Positions 1-7,922 of a DNA stretch of 64,000 nt are shown here, piece after piece. The position numbers and the translations under genes are program-made. The stretch spans positions 186,001 through 250,000 of the forward strand of contig CAMOOO010000002.1 of assembly GCA_946621465.1 (NCBI GenBank). The letters run 5' to 3'. How positions within the stretch are numbered: position 1 is the first letter of the stretch; every line of letters starts with the position of its first letter. Source of the DNA: an uncultured Clostridia bacterium. Lineage in GTDB: Bacteria > Bacillota > Clostridia > Christensenellales > DTU072. The notes beneath the pieces are model-generated. The model was given only the letters and a program-made list of their open reading frames with translations, made no database searches and had not been told where the DNA came from.

Positions 1-2
1 AA

Positions 3-389
3 ATAGACGAAAAAGAGGCGATCGTCATCAAAAACGCCATCCTCGATACCATCGAGCGCTATAAGAGCGCTTATGGAAAAGACGTACTGGAGCACATCAT
101 CTCCAACCTGGACGAACAAATTCAGTTTGCCGTCGTGGCGAGTTTGGGCTTGTTCGTCAAGGGCGCATCTACCGAAAAATACCTTCCCCTGTTGAAACGC
201 GCGAAAAAATCTCTCGTGGGTATCGACGCGGGCATCGTTCTTTTGGCTCTCGACGAACCGTCGGAAAGAGAAAGGCATTTTTCCGACTTAAAAAAGTGCA
301 AGATAATCGATCTGTACCCGGAAGTGACGAAGGAAGCCGAGGCGTATTACGATCTTTCTTTCAAAGAAAAAAAACAAGTTGATGAATAA
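3..389 (+). CDS. Hypothetical protein, 5' end outside window
   Basis: The reading frame is already open at the first bases of the window and runs without a stop to 389, so this is the C-terminal 128 residues of a longer gene; an internal ATG at 135 is not the likely start. The product is soluble-looking, rich in Lys, Glu and Ile/Leu, with no membrane segment, cysteine motif or nucleotide-binding motif. I do not recognise the family. It ends 15 bp before the coupling protein gene, whose AGGAGG ribosome site lies in the gap, so the two are probably one operon and this may be a conjugation-related protein. That role rests on context only. Confidence 0.6.
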   Translation: MDEKEAIVIKNAILDTIERYKSAYGKDVLEHIISNLDEQIQFAVVASLGLFVKGASTEKYLPLLKRAKKSLVGIDAGIVLLALDEPSERERHFSDLKKCKIIDLYPEVTKEAEAYYDLSFKEKKQVDE

Positions 390-404
390 AGGAGGTAAGC
401 AACA

Positions 405-2795
405 ATGATCGACAACGATAACCAGCGCTGGCAATTATACTGCCAGATCGCAAACAACGAGCCCGGGAAGGAACACACCGAGCTTTTGACGGTAGACGAG
501 CTGAAGGATAACGATAATTTCGTCGTCTATAAGTATGAGGACCAAAAGCGGTATGACACCAAAGGAAATCTCGTGGCTTCCTTCCGGGATGAAGAAGGGA
601 ACCTCATGATTGCCAGAACGAAAAAGCAGTATCACGAATTAGTTACCGCTCAGTCCGGATCCGGCAAGACCCAATGCGTCATACTCAACGAAGCGCTTTG
701 TATGGACGGAAAAACCAGTTACGTTTTCCTTGACGTCAAGGGCGAAATCACGGAACGCGCTTATGCTCGTGCGGTCGAACTCTACGGCGAAGAAAACGTT
801 ATGATCGCCAATTTTATGCAACCCGACTTTTCCACCGTACGCATTTCTCCGCTGGCAGAAATCGCCAAAAAAGTCTGCGATGCCCGCAAAAAAGGAACTG
901 CCGAGTTGAAAAAAGTCATGCAATGGGCGGAAACAGAGTCTTACAAGTTCGTAGAAAACTGTTTTCCGCTCGAGTCCGTCAAAGACCCCACGTGGGAACG
1001 TGTCGCAAGGGTGTTCCTTTGGAGCATTCTCATGGCGCTGATAGAGGACTTAACCTTAACTGACCGAAAAGCAAAAAGGTACGGTCGTATCCGGCCGAAG
1101 CCCTCTCAAATCAACTTTGCGACCGTAGAAAAGGTTTTCAACTGTTTCGGCGGAAGATTCTTCAGCGACCGTGGTTTCTTTGAAAATCGGCCCAATAGCT
1201 CCGTTGCTAAGCAACGTTCGAAGATGGTTCTCAACAACGCCGATAGCACGCGCCGGAATTACCTGGGTTTTGTTGAAGAGGACCTCTCTAAGTACAATGA
1301 CCCTCGTATCATTTCCATGTCTTCGACAAATACTTTCGAGGTCAAAAAGATGGCACATACCCCGTCTGTTCTGTTTTTGATCTACGACATCAGCGATACG
1401 CGGATGCGGGAATGGGTCAATGTCATTTTCGCTTATGAAATGAGCAAATTGCTGTCTTACAGTCACGAACTCGGCGGTCCTCTTCCGGTCCCCGTTCGTT
1501 TCATGGCGGACGAGTTTCCGACCCTGAAAGCGCATGACATTTATCCCAATATCCTTGCAACAGGAAGAGGAACAAACCTGTTTATGACGATATGCGTCCA
1601 ATCGCTTTCGCAGCTCGAGGCCCGTTATCCGACAGAGTGGAAGACGATGGTCGAGAACTGTGCCATTAAGGTCTTTCTGAGCACCTCCGACTGCAAAACG
1701 GCCGAGAGTTTTATCGGTGATTTGGGAAGAACCACGGTGCCCAGCGCCTCTCACTTTTTGGCCGGACAATATCAATCCGAAGTGCTCCCGGTCGTAACCT
1801 TCGACAAACTCACTCATCGTATGAAGTGGGGCGAGTCGTTCGTCTGTCTTGATCGCAGTATGCCCTTGCACGGTAATTTCGAGATGTATTATAAGACGCC
1901 GGAATTTCTGAGCTATCCTATCGTAAAAAATACCGAGCATATGATGGATGACTGCTTTATCGACGAAACCGAATTTGACGCGCCTTGGATGGACCCTGAT
2001 TTCGATTTCGACGAGGACGACGAAGACGAGGACGATGAGGACGAATTCGAGGACATCGAAGAAAATGACGAATTGGATGAGCTTCTTGCCGATCTCGCCG
2101 ACGAAGAAGAGGATGATGAAGATGACGAGGAAGAAGAGGACGATGATATGGATGAAAAAATCACCGATGAAGCCCTCAGACGTCGTGAGAAGATCAAAGA
2201 GATCCTTTCCGATCATCGAAAACAAGACGAAACCGACGAGCAGTGGAAAGAACGCGTCAACAGAATGATTGATTGGTTCGAAAAAATCGCCAAAGAAATC
2301 AAAGGCGAAACGACTGCTTCCTTCGATGTCTGGTTCATTCGCGGTCCGGAAGAATTGACGTTTGGGGCCTATAATGCTCTTTGCAAGCACAAGGGAATCC
2401 TGGCCGGCGAGGCGATGGAAATCTTCGACGCAAAAGAGCCCTGCCTGATAAAAGATAACTTATCGAAGGATGAGGCGGAGAAAATCGTGCGGGAGTTAAA
2501 GGCCGACTCGATTTTTGCATCCGCTATTTCGTCCGAAGATTACACGAAAGAGCTCGATTATGATCGTACTGACAAGGCCGACTTCGAAAATGCCTGCATG
2601 AACATTATCGAACAAGTCGTAGGCATGGATCATCAAAACCGACAGGACGCCATAAGCATCGTTGAAATCATTCTTGCCCACGTAATGGCCAATTGCTCGA
2701 AAAAAACAATTGCCGTCTGGGAACGCGTTCTCCACGAGTTCCACATCGCAACGGATGAAGAATACGAAATGCTGCGCCGCTCAATCTTTAGCTAA
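405..2795 (+). CDS. TraG/VirD4-family type IV coupling protein with acidic insert and extra C-terminal domain
   Basis: A predicted ATPase that would link a relaxosome to a type IV secretion channel. Walker A is at about residues 82-89 (AQSGSGKT), followed by a DVKGE motif (110-114) as in TraG proteins; Walker B (MADEF) is at 367-371, followed by the conserved run with GRGTN and VQS that typifies the family. No N-terminal membrane segments are seen, so membrane contact may need a partner such as the 78-aa protein downstream. Residues about 529-583 are almost all Asp and Glu. After it comes a stretch reminiscent of the L7/L12 C-terminal fold (KDEAEKIVRELK) and a 70-residue tail that also occurs as the separate protein at 16297-16701. 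The start has a good AGGAGG site (391-396). Family call is strong; the tail's role is unknown. Confidence 0.85.
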   Translation: MIDNDNQRWQLYCQIANNEPGKEHTELLTVDELKDNDNFVVYKYEDQKRYDTKGNLVASFRDEEGNLMIARTKKQYHELVTAQSGSGKTQCVILNEALCMDGKTSYVFLDVKGEITERAYARAVELYGEENVMIANFMQPDFSTVRISPLAEIAKKVCDARKKGTAELKKVMQWAETESYKFVENCFPLESVKDPTWERVARVFLWSILMALIEDLTLTDRKAKRYGRIRPKPSQINFATVEKVFNCFGGRFFSDRGFFENRPNSSVAKQRSKMVLNNADSTRRNYLGFVEEDLSKYNDPRIISMSSTNTFEVKKMAHTPSVLFLIYDISDTRMREWVNVIFAYEMSKLLSYSHELGGPLPVPVRFMADEFPTLKAHDIYPNILATGRGTNLFMTICVQSLSQLEARYPTEWKTMVENCAIKVFLSTSDCKTAESFIGDLGRTTVPSASHFLAGQYQSEVLPVVTFDKLTHRMKWGESFVCLDRSMPLHGNFEMYYKTPEFLSYPIVKNTEHMMDDCFIDETEFDAPWMDPDFDFDEDDEDEDDEDEFEDIEENDELDELLADLADEEEDDEDDEEEEDDDMDEKITDEALRRREKIKEILSDHRKQDETDEQWKERVNRMIDWFEKIAKEIKGETTASFDVWFIRGPEELTFGAYNALCKHKGILAGEAMEIFDAKEPCLIKDNLSKDEAEKIVRELKADSIFASAISSEDYTKELDYDRTDKADFENACMNIIEQVVGMDHQNRQDAISIVEIILAHVMANCSKKTIAVWERVLHEFHIATDEEYEMLRRSIFS

Positions 2796-2825
2796 TAGTG
2801 AAAATGGATATGGTTCGAGCCGAAT

Positions 2826-2880
2826 TGGAGAACTTGGATCATTTTAGAAAGTTTTCTTCACGTCGATTCCAAGTTCTCCA
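2826..2880. repeat. Inverted repeat, 13-bp perfect arms
   Basis: TGGAGAACTTGGA (2826-2838) is the exact reverse complement of 2868-2880, separated by 29 bp. It lies between the coupling protein gene and the 78-aa gene. No T-run follows, so it is not a standard intrinsic terminator; it may be an mRNA processing or stability hairpin, or a protein-binding site. Confidence 0.6.
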
Positions 2881-2929
2881 CGTAGGTAGCCGCAAAAGCA
2901 AACTCATTAATATAAGGAGGAAATAAACA

Positions 2930-3166
2930 ATGAGAAAAAACAAAAACGAAAACGCCGCTTACGGAAATGATGTTCTTGTGATGAACGGTATCCGTACAAG
3001 CGTGGCAAAGGCATTTGCCGGCATTTTCATACGAATTTGCAATATTTGTAAATTCGCGGTTACGGCGATACCGATCCTGATCATTATTTATGTTGTGGGT
3101 TTTCTCTTTTTCAGAGAAAGGATGCTCACGATGATCGAGTCGATCAAAAGTGCGCTTTTGATCTGA
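2930..3166 (+). CDS. Small single-pass membrane protein
   Basis: A 78-residue protein of unknown family. It has a charged N-terminus, a weakly hydrophobic stretch around residues 25-45, and a clear hydrophobic segment (about 40-62, with ITAIPILIII-like composition) that should span the membrane, then a short charged/amphipathic tail. A strong AAGGAGG site stands 9 bp before the ATG. It sits directly after the coupling protein and before the repeat protein, with the same strand and close spacing, so it could be a membrane anchor or small T4SS component. No motif allows a firmer call. Confidence 0.6.
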   Translation: MRKNKNENAAYGNDVLVMNGIRTSVAKAFAGIFIRICNICKFAVTAIPILIIIYVVGFLFFRERMLTMIESIKSALLI

Positions 3167-3237
3167 GTTTTATCTGATGCTATAACCGCGAAAGCGGAAG
3201 CAAAAAATTAAAAGCCGAGAGGCAAAGGAGAGTAATT

Positions 3238-3702
3238 ATGAAGAACATTTTCAACCAGTACGAATGCTTGTCCAACGTGGTTTTCCATGGTGGGAGCGCA
3301 GAACAACTCAACGACACCGAGCTTATCTCGGACGTTGAATTCCACGGCGGCAGTGCCGAGCAGATCAGTGACACCGAGCTTATCTCGGACGTTGAATTCC
3401 ATGGCGGCAGTGCCGAACAAATCAGCGACACCGAGCTTATTTCGGACGTTGAATTCCATGGCGGCAGTGCCGAGCAGATCAGCGACACCGAGCTTATTTC
3501 GGACGTTGAATTCCACGGTGGCAGTGTCGAACAAATCAGCGACACCGAGCTTATTTCGGACGTTGAATTCCACGTGACTGTTTGGGCCTGTACGAATGAC
3601 GAGTGCGGAGCTATCTTTAATAGCGATCACGATGAAGTCTGCCCGATTTGCGGAAGCACCTTGGAAAAACAAAACCGTCAGTATCCTGCGCCCAGAGACT
3701 GA
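3238..3702 (+). CDS. 19-residue tandem-repeat protein with C-terminal zinc ribbon
   Basis: A 154-residue protein of unknown family. Residues about 14-112 are copies of a 19-residue unit (DTELISDVEFHGGSAEQIS in the best copies), each carrying a Gly-Gly after Phe-His; five FHGG motifs are present and the last copy reads FHVT. The C-terminus has four cysteines (C118, C123, C135, C138) in a Cx4C...CPIC arrangement, which suggests a zinc ribbon or rubredoxin-like knuckle. No signal peptide or membrane segment. AAAGGAG stands before the ATG. It is followed by the JAB-E1-E1 gene, so the repeats could be its substrate: a polyubiquitin-like or peptide-precursor arrangement. That is inference; a binding scaffold is equally possible. 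Confidence 0.7.
   Translation: MKNIFNQYECLSNVVFHGGSAEQLNDTELISDVEFHGGSAEQISDTELISDVEFHGGSAEQISDTELISDVEFHGGSAEQISDTELISDVEFHGGSVEQISDTELISDVEFHVTVWACTNDECGAIFNSDHDEVCPICGSTLEKQNRQYPAPRD
3313..3573 (+). repeat. 57-bp in-frame tandem repeat
   Basis: Copies start at 3313, 3370, 3427 and 3484, exactly 57 bp apart, with a partial copy from 3541 to 3573 and a degenerate first copy at about 3256-3312. The copies differ mainly by third-position changes (ATC/ATT, CAC/CAT, GAG/GAA), so the protein repeat is kept while the DNA diverges slightly. Confidence 0.95.
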
Positions 3703-3721
3703 GTTCAGGATAACTCGCAAA

Positions 3722-3751
3722 GCTCCGAATAGGTTTCTGCCTATTCGGAGC
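3722..3751. repeat. Inverted repeat hairpin before the JAB-E1-E1 gene
   Basis: GCTCCGAATAGG (3722-3733) pairs perfectly with 3740-3751 across a 6-nt loop. No U-run follows. Placed between the repeat-protein gene and the JAB-E1-E1 gene, it could be a processing site or partial attenuator setting their ratio. Confidence 0.6.
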
Positions 3752-3779
3752 GGCAAAAACAAATGATGAAGGAGGCTAT

Positions 3780-5885
3780 ATGAAAATCACACGCGAAGTA
3801 TACGAACAAATCGGCTCGACGCTTGGGACGATGCGCCCGGAAGAAGGAGGTTTGTTGCTGACCAACGACGGAGGCAAAACAATCAACAAATTTATCTTTG
3901 ACGTAAAAGGAAAGAAGAGCGGCGTCACGTATAGCCCCAACGTTCCGTTTCTTAACGAGCAGATCATTAAGAACAACAAAGACGGATACTATTTTATCGG
4001 CATGGTCCACTCCCATCCGAATGGATTTGATCGTCCGTCCATGGGAAAAGGCGCCTATGGGTATTCTAAAGGATATTCTTATACCGTGTCCGACGAGGAA
4101 TGTTTTTATAAACTTCTCGATGGAATGAAAGGGACCAATAAGCTGTACTTCCCGATCGTTCAAAGCGCTTATGGCGGCGGAAAATACTCGATGAGAATGT
4201 TCTATGCCATGAGGACGCAGAGTGGAAAATGTATCATCGACGAAGAAGTCCTTGAGATCGTCGACGAGGAAAAAACCAAGGAAAAAGACTACGACTTTAT
4301 CAATCAGCTTCTTGATTGCGAGGCGTACGTAGGGAAAACTGTTATTCTGGTTGGACTGGAAAAAGCCTGTGGGTGCGCGGAAAGACTTGCGCGGTCCGGC
4401 GTTACTTCCTTTATTCTGATCGATGGCGACAGACTTTCCGAAAAAGACAAAAAGGATTCTGCGATATTTTCCGAAATGGGAACGTATCAGGTTGATTCTG
4501 TGACCAAAAGGATCTTGGAGATCAATCCCTTTGCCAAAGTCAAGGAACTTCGATTTTATCTGAATACGGATGTCAAAGAAGACAAATTCAAGAGCTGGAT
4601 CGATGGCATTGATTGCGAAAAATCGGTCATTTGTCTTTGCTCAAGCGACAAATCGGTACGGAAAGCGACCAAGCAATACGCGAAGAAATTCAAGATCCGC
4701 GTTATTGAAACGGTAAAACGTATCAATTCAATCGAGACTTTTATGCAAGACCCGAAAAAACGCCGGTCTTTTCGGATTATGCACTACTATACGAATGAAA
4801 AACAGAGCGAATGGATGAAGACGAGTTTTCTGAACGGGGCCAGGAGTGACGCTATCCTTTATGCTCTGAACGAAGAAAAAACGGGCAAAAAATCGTCGAA
4901 GAAGCGGGCTTGCCGGGTGATCAAGGTCAACAAGTGGGAGAGCTTGTACAGAGAAGAGGTGATCAAGACCAAAACCGTCGTTGTCGTCGGTTGCGGCGGA
5001 TCGAGGTCCTATATCGAAAACCTGGCTCGTTCGGGAGTATGTAGGTTTGTTCTCATTGACGGAGACAAGTATTCTTTGACGAATACGCAGACGCAGATGG
5101 CCTACTATGACGACCTGGGACGCAACAAGGCCGAAGTTATTGCCGAGAAGGTGCGATTGATCAATCCGAATGCGGAAGTGATCGTCAAACAGAGGATGCT
5201 CGATGAAAAAGTGTCCGATGACCTGTTCAAGCAATGGGTTGGCCCCGTTATTAATGAACACCCCGAAGACGTGCTTATCGCTGCGTGTACGGACTCTTTC
5301 CATGCGAACGCAAGATGTTCCCGTCTTGCCCTGAATTGCGGTTGTCCGTTCTTGCAGGCCGGCATTTATCCGGGTGGACGGGTGTTGGAGATTGTATTTT
5401 TTCACCCGGCCGTTTCAAAAGTCTGCCCGCGATGCATGATGGAAAGAAGATATGATGTCAATCTGAACGCGGAAAAGAAACCCGAACCGGCAAAATCCGA
5501 CGGTACGAGCGTGTTTTTTACCGAAGAATTGAATGCCAAAAAAGGCTACATAACGCTCGGACTTCTGCTGTATCACACCGATTCCGACCCCAGGTATTCC
5601 AATTTCTTGGATGACAACAAATGGGTGTCGCATAACGGAAAGCACGTAGAGGACAGGAATTTCATGTTTTATACGATGGATCCTCATCTGGAAAAGAGCA
5701 CCGGAATCCGCTCGTACAAGTTGTTTGACAGATGGGGCAGGATGCTTGGAAGCAAATATCAGGTCGGCGTCTGCTACTTCATGAAAAAGAAACCGAGAAA
5801 GGGTTGTCCCGATTGCGGAGGGAAGGGAAATCTGCTTTCCGTAAAAGGTACCATCCGTGATACGAGAGAAGGAATTTATTACTGA
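3780..5885 (+). CDS. JAB/JAMM protease-like domain fused to two E1 (ThiF/MoeB-like) domains
   Basis: A 701-residue three-part protein. Residues 1-150: JAB/JAMM (Mov34/MPN) fold with Glu21/22, His77-Ser-His79 and Ser87; the usual SxxD aspartate is not at its normal spacing, and Asp105 after a glycine/tyrosine-rich insert may replace it. Residues about 185-330: an E1-like Rossmann domain whose glycine loop is degraded (GLEKACGC, 192-199), though LIDGD and INP remain. Residues about 395-600: an intact E1/ThiF domain with GCGGSR (404-409), LIDGD (425-429) and N435; the usual Arg of the NLxRQ motif is Thr. CxxC pairs at 549/552 and 676/679 probably bind zinc. In known families E1 domains adenylate a C-terminal glycine and JAB domains remove or process ubiquitin-like proteins. 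The AAA+ gene follows 15 bp downstream. Good GGAGG site before the ATG. Confidence 0.8.
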   Translation: MKITREVYEQIGSTLGTMRPEEGGLLLTNDGGKTINKFIFDVKGKKSGVTYSPNVPFLNEQIIKNNKDGYYFIGMVHSHPNGFDRPSMGKGAYGYSKGYSYTVSDEECFYKLLDGMKGTNKLYFPIVQSAYGGGKYSMRMFYAMRTQSGKCIIDEEVLEIVDEEKTKEKDYDFINQLLDCEAYVGKTVILVGLEKACGCAERLARSGVTSFILIDGDRLSEKDKKDSAIFSEMGTYQVDSVTKRILEINPFAKVKELRFYLNTDVKEDKFKSWIDGIDCEKSVICLCSSDKSVRKATKQYAKKFKIRVIETVKRINSIETFMQDPKKRRSFRIMHYYTNEKQSEWMKTSFLNGARSDAILYALNEEKTGKKSSKKRACRVIKVNKWESLYREEVIKTKTVVVVGCGGSRSYIENLARSGVCRFVLIDGDKYSLTNTQTQMAYYDDLGRNKAEVIAEKVRLINPNAEVIVKQRMLDEKVSDDLFKQWVGPVINEHPEDVLIAACTDSFHANARCSRLALNCGCPFLQAGIYPGGRVLEIVFFHPAVSKVCPRCMMERRYDVNLNAEKKPEPAKSDGTSVFFTEELNAKKGYITLGLLLYHTDSDPRYSNFLDDNKWVSHNGKHVEDRNFMFYTMDPHLEKSTGIRSYKLFDRWGRMLGSKYQVGVCYFMKKKPRKGCPDCGGKGNLLSVKGTIRDTREGIYY

Positions 5886-5900
5886 TAAGAGGAGGACATT

Positions 5901-7232
5901 ATGAGAGAGTTTGCATATGGAACCGATGTGAAGTTTGTTTCGCTGTGGAATAAGTTGACGGACGGAACGCCCAAACGCATCACGTATGAGGTCAACGTGC
6001 CGAAGGTCAATCGCCCGGCGAAGCTGGTCTTTACTACGGTAAGTCAAACCAAGGCGTCCGTTAGGCTGGCTATGGCAGATGCGACGCAACCCGAATACAC
6101 AGGGCAAAGCGAGAGTTTGCGTTTGCTCCTTGCCGGGGAAACGAAGTACTGCGATACTTTGACGGAGCTCAAGGCGTTCTTTTCCGAAATGCGCCTTGAC
6201 ATGGCCGAGGAGAGAAGAACGGTAACGGAAGGTAACGCGGAACAGGTTCCGGAAAGGCATATTCTGCCCATAAAGCGAATCAATCCGGAAGAACTTGCTC
6301 GTAGAGTGAAGGAGCAAATCATCGGACAAGACGCTCAGGTGGACGGGATTGCCGTCAGTATCAGCAATCACCTCAGAAAGCTCAACCCTCAAAAGCCGCT
6401 TACTATTATGCTTCCGGGACCGACCGGAACGGGAAAGACCGCGACGGCAAAAGCCTTTGCCGAGGTCCTTCAGGAAATCTACGGCAAAGAGGCGCTCCCT
6501 ATCATTACTATTAACTGTAATGAGTACAAAGAAGAGTACCGCATTTCTCAACTGATTGGCTCTCCCGCAGGATACGTCGGTTACGGCGACGGATGCGTTA
6601 TGAGTCCCGTCAAAGAGAGCGATTGCGCAATCATCGTGTTCGATGAATACGAAAAAGCGCATAACAGTATTCATACCGCCGTCATGAACTGGATGGATAC
6701 GGGAATCATTTCTCTGTCCAAGTCGGACGGAAACGGCACGTTTGAGTTTGATTGCAAAAGAAGCATCATTATCATGACGTCCAATATCAACATGAACGGT
6801 GCTTCTCAAATCGCACCCCGGGGGATGTGGTTTAAGATTGGCGCTCGTCGTGCCATTCAGGCGGCAATCAATACTCGTCAAGCCAATGACAAATGTCGTC
6901 AAATCATGGTCGCTAACGGTTTTAAGCCGGAAATAGCCAGTCGTATCTCCTACTTTTTCGAGTACAAGCAGTTGACGTCCGAAGACATCTGTAACATCGT
7001 GATCCTTATTTTCAAGAAGAAGGCGAAGGAATACGGATGCAACGTAGCGAGCATTGACCGGAGGCTTATCAAAAGCATTCGGGCGGCCTACGAGGCGAGT
7101 AGATTCGGCGTCAGATCTCTTGAAAGTGACTTGGATAGGGTTCTGGGGTCGCAGATGCCGATCGATCTTGACGCCAATGCCGAATACGAAGTAAGCGGCA
7201 GACTGGACAGAATGGAATTTACGCGGAGGTAA
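5901..7232 (+). CDS. Clp/Hsp100-like AAA+ ATPase (unfoldase)
   Basis: A 443-residue AAA+ protein most like the second ATPase domain of ClpB/ClpA or ClpX. Walker A GPTGTGKT (173-180), pore loop GYVG (224-227), Walker B with IIVFDEYEKAH (244-254), sensor 1 TSN (293-295), arginine finger in PEIASRI (R348) and sensor 2 near GVRSLES (R405). The GYVG loop argues for threading of protein substrates. The first about 125 residues match nothing I recognise and may bind the substrate or the JAB-E1-E1 protein. AGGAGG site 6 bp before the ATG; 15 bp after the JAB-E1-E1 stop and 3 bp before the next gene, so one operon. Likely role: unfold or remodel proteins handled by the neighbouring enzyme. No ClpP-type protease is seen. 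Confidence 0.8.
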   Translation: MREFAYGTDVKFVSLWNKLTDGTPKRITYEVNVPKVNRPAKLVFTTVSQTKASVRLAMADATQPEYTGQSESLRLLLAGETKYCDTLTELKAFFSEMRLDMAEERRTVTEGNAEQVPERHILPIKRINPEELARRVKEQIIGQDAQVDGIAVSISNHLRKLNPQKPLTIMLPGPTGTGKTATAKAFAEVLQEIYGKEALPIITINCNEYKEEYRISQLIGSPAGYVGYGDGCVMSPVKESDCAIIVFDEYEKAHNSIHTAVMNWMDTGIISLSKSDGNGTFEFDCKRSIIIMTSNINMNGASQIAPRGMWFKIGARRAIQAAINTRQANDKCRQIMVANGFKPEIASRISYFFEYKQLTSEDICNIVILIFKKKAKEYGCNVASIDRRLIKSIRAAYEASRFGVRSLESDLDRVLGSQMPIDLDANAEYEVSGRLDRMEFTRR

Positions 7233-7235
7233 AAA

Positions 7236-7841
7236 ATGAAAAAATTCGTTTACAATTCGGAAGCAATTTTCAATGAAATCGAAAACCGTTTGAGAAGCGG
7301 AGACCGTATCGTTGTATATGAATGCGATTTTCCCGAAGGATGCGAGCCCAGAAAAGGAAAGGTATATTTTTATCTGCAAGAGCATGGTGTCGTCGTGGGC
7401 GTTTGCGATCTCAATAACTCGAAAAACGTCTCTTACGCCGGAATCAACAGGGACTTGAAGTTTTTGTTTGGGCATCAAGCGATAGAGTACGACAACCTGA
7501 AGCAGATACGCAATCTTTTTTACCGGATCGATGCCGTGTATTCTTCTACCAATACGCATGTCGTCTACTATATCGACGGATATGGGTATGAGCAGGACGG
7601 GAAGTACGTATTCAGGATCAAAAAGAACGCTGAAAAAGACTGGAGAGCCTACATCTTGCAAATGCCGGATCTTGAAGGCAGAAACCCATCCTTGAACGAT
7701 ACGCACAGGTTGTATGATTCGGAAGGGTATTACGTTTGTATCCAGGGTAAGGTCGAAAGCCGAGAAAAAATGATCGGGGCCGCAAAATTCTGGGCGACCA
7801 GACTGCACCGCTATATCAAAACAGGACAAGCGATGCAGTAA
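7236..7841 (+). CDS. Unknown protein, last gene of the JAB-E1/AAA+ operon
   Basis: A 201-residue soluble protein, rich in Tyr, Val and charged residues, with alternating hydrophobic stretches suggestive of beta structure in the first two thirds and a helical C-terminus. No signal peptide, membrane segment or metal motif. I do not recognise the family. It starts 3 bp after the AAA+ stop with GGAGG just inside that gene, so translation is probably coupled. By position it could be an adaptor or effector of the AAA+ protein; no sequence motif supports this. Confidence 0.65.
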   Translation: MKKFVYNSEAIFNEIENRLRSGDRIVVYECDFPEGCEPRKGKVYFYLQEHGVVVGVCDLNNSKNVSYAGINRDLKFLFGHQAIEYDNLKQIRNLFYRIDAVYSSTNTHVVYYIDGYGYEQDGKYVFRIKKNAEKDWRAYILQMPDLEGRNPSLNDTHRLYDSEGYYVCIQGKVESREKMIGAAKFWATRLHRYIKTGQAMQ

Positions 7842-7922
7842 TGCATAGCGGCTCGTAACTTTATTTGAATGAAACAATGAAGGAAAAACGGTAAAATTAG
7901 GCTAAAATACGGAGGTAAAAAA

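Noticed and set aside
1056..2390. 444-codon minus-strand frame inside the coupling protein gene
   Set aside because: Antisense shadow; the low-complexity Phe/Ile run is the reverse of the Asp/Glu tract.
3313..3573. Regular 57-bp repeats considered as a CRISPR array
   Set aside because: No unique spacers; the whole unit repeats in frame and encodes protein.
5415..7877. 820-codon open frame on the minus strand opposite the JAB-E1-E1 and AAA+ genes
   Set aside because: The plus strand has recognised domains, ribosome sites and tight operon spacing; the antisense product is Arg/His/Phe-rich with no motif, typical of a shadow.
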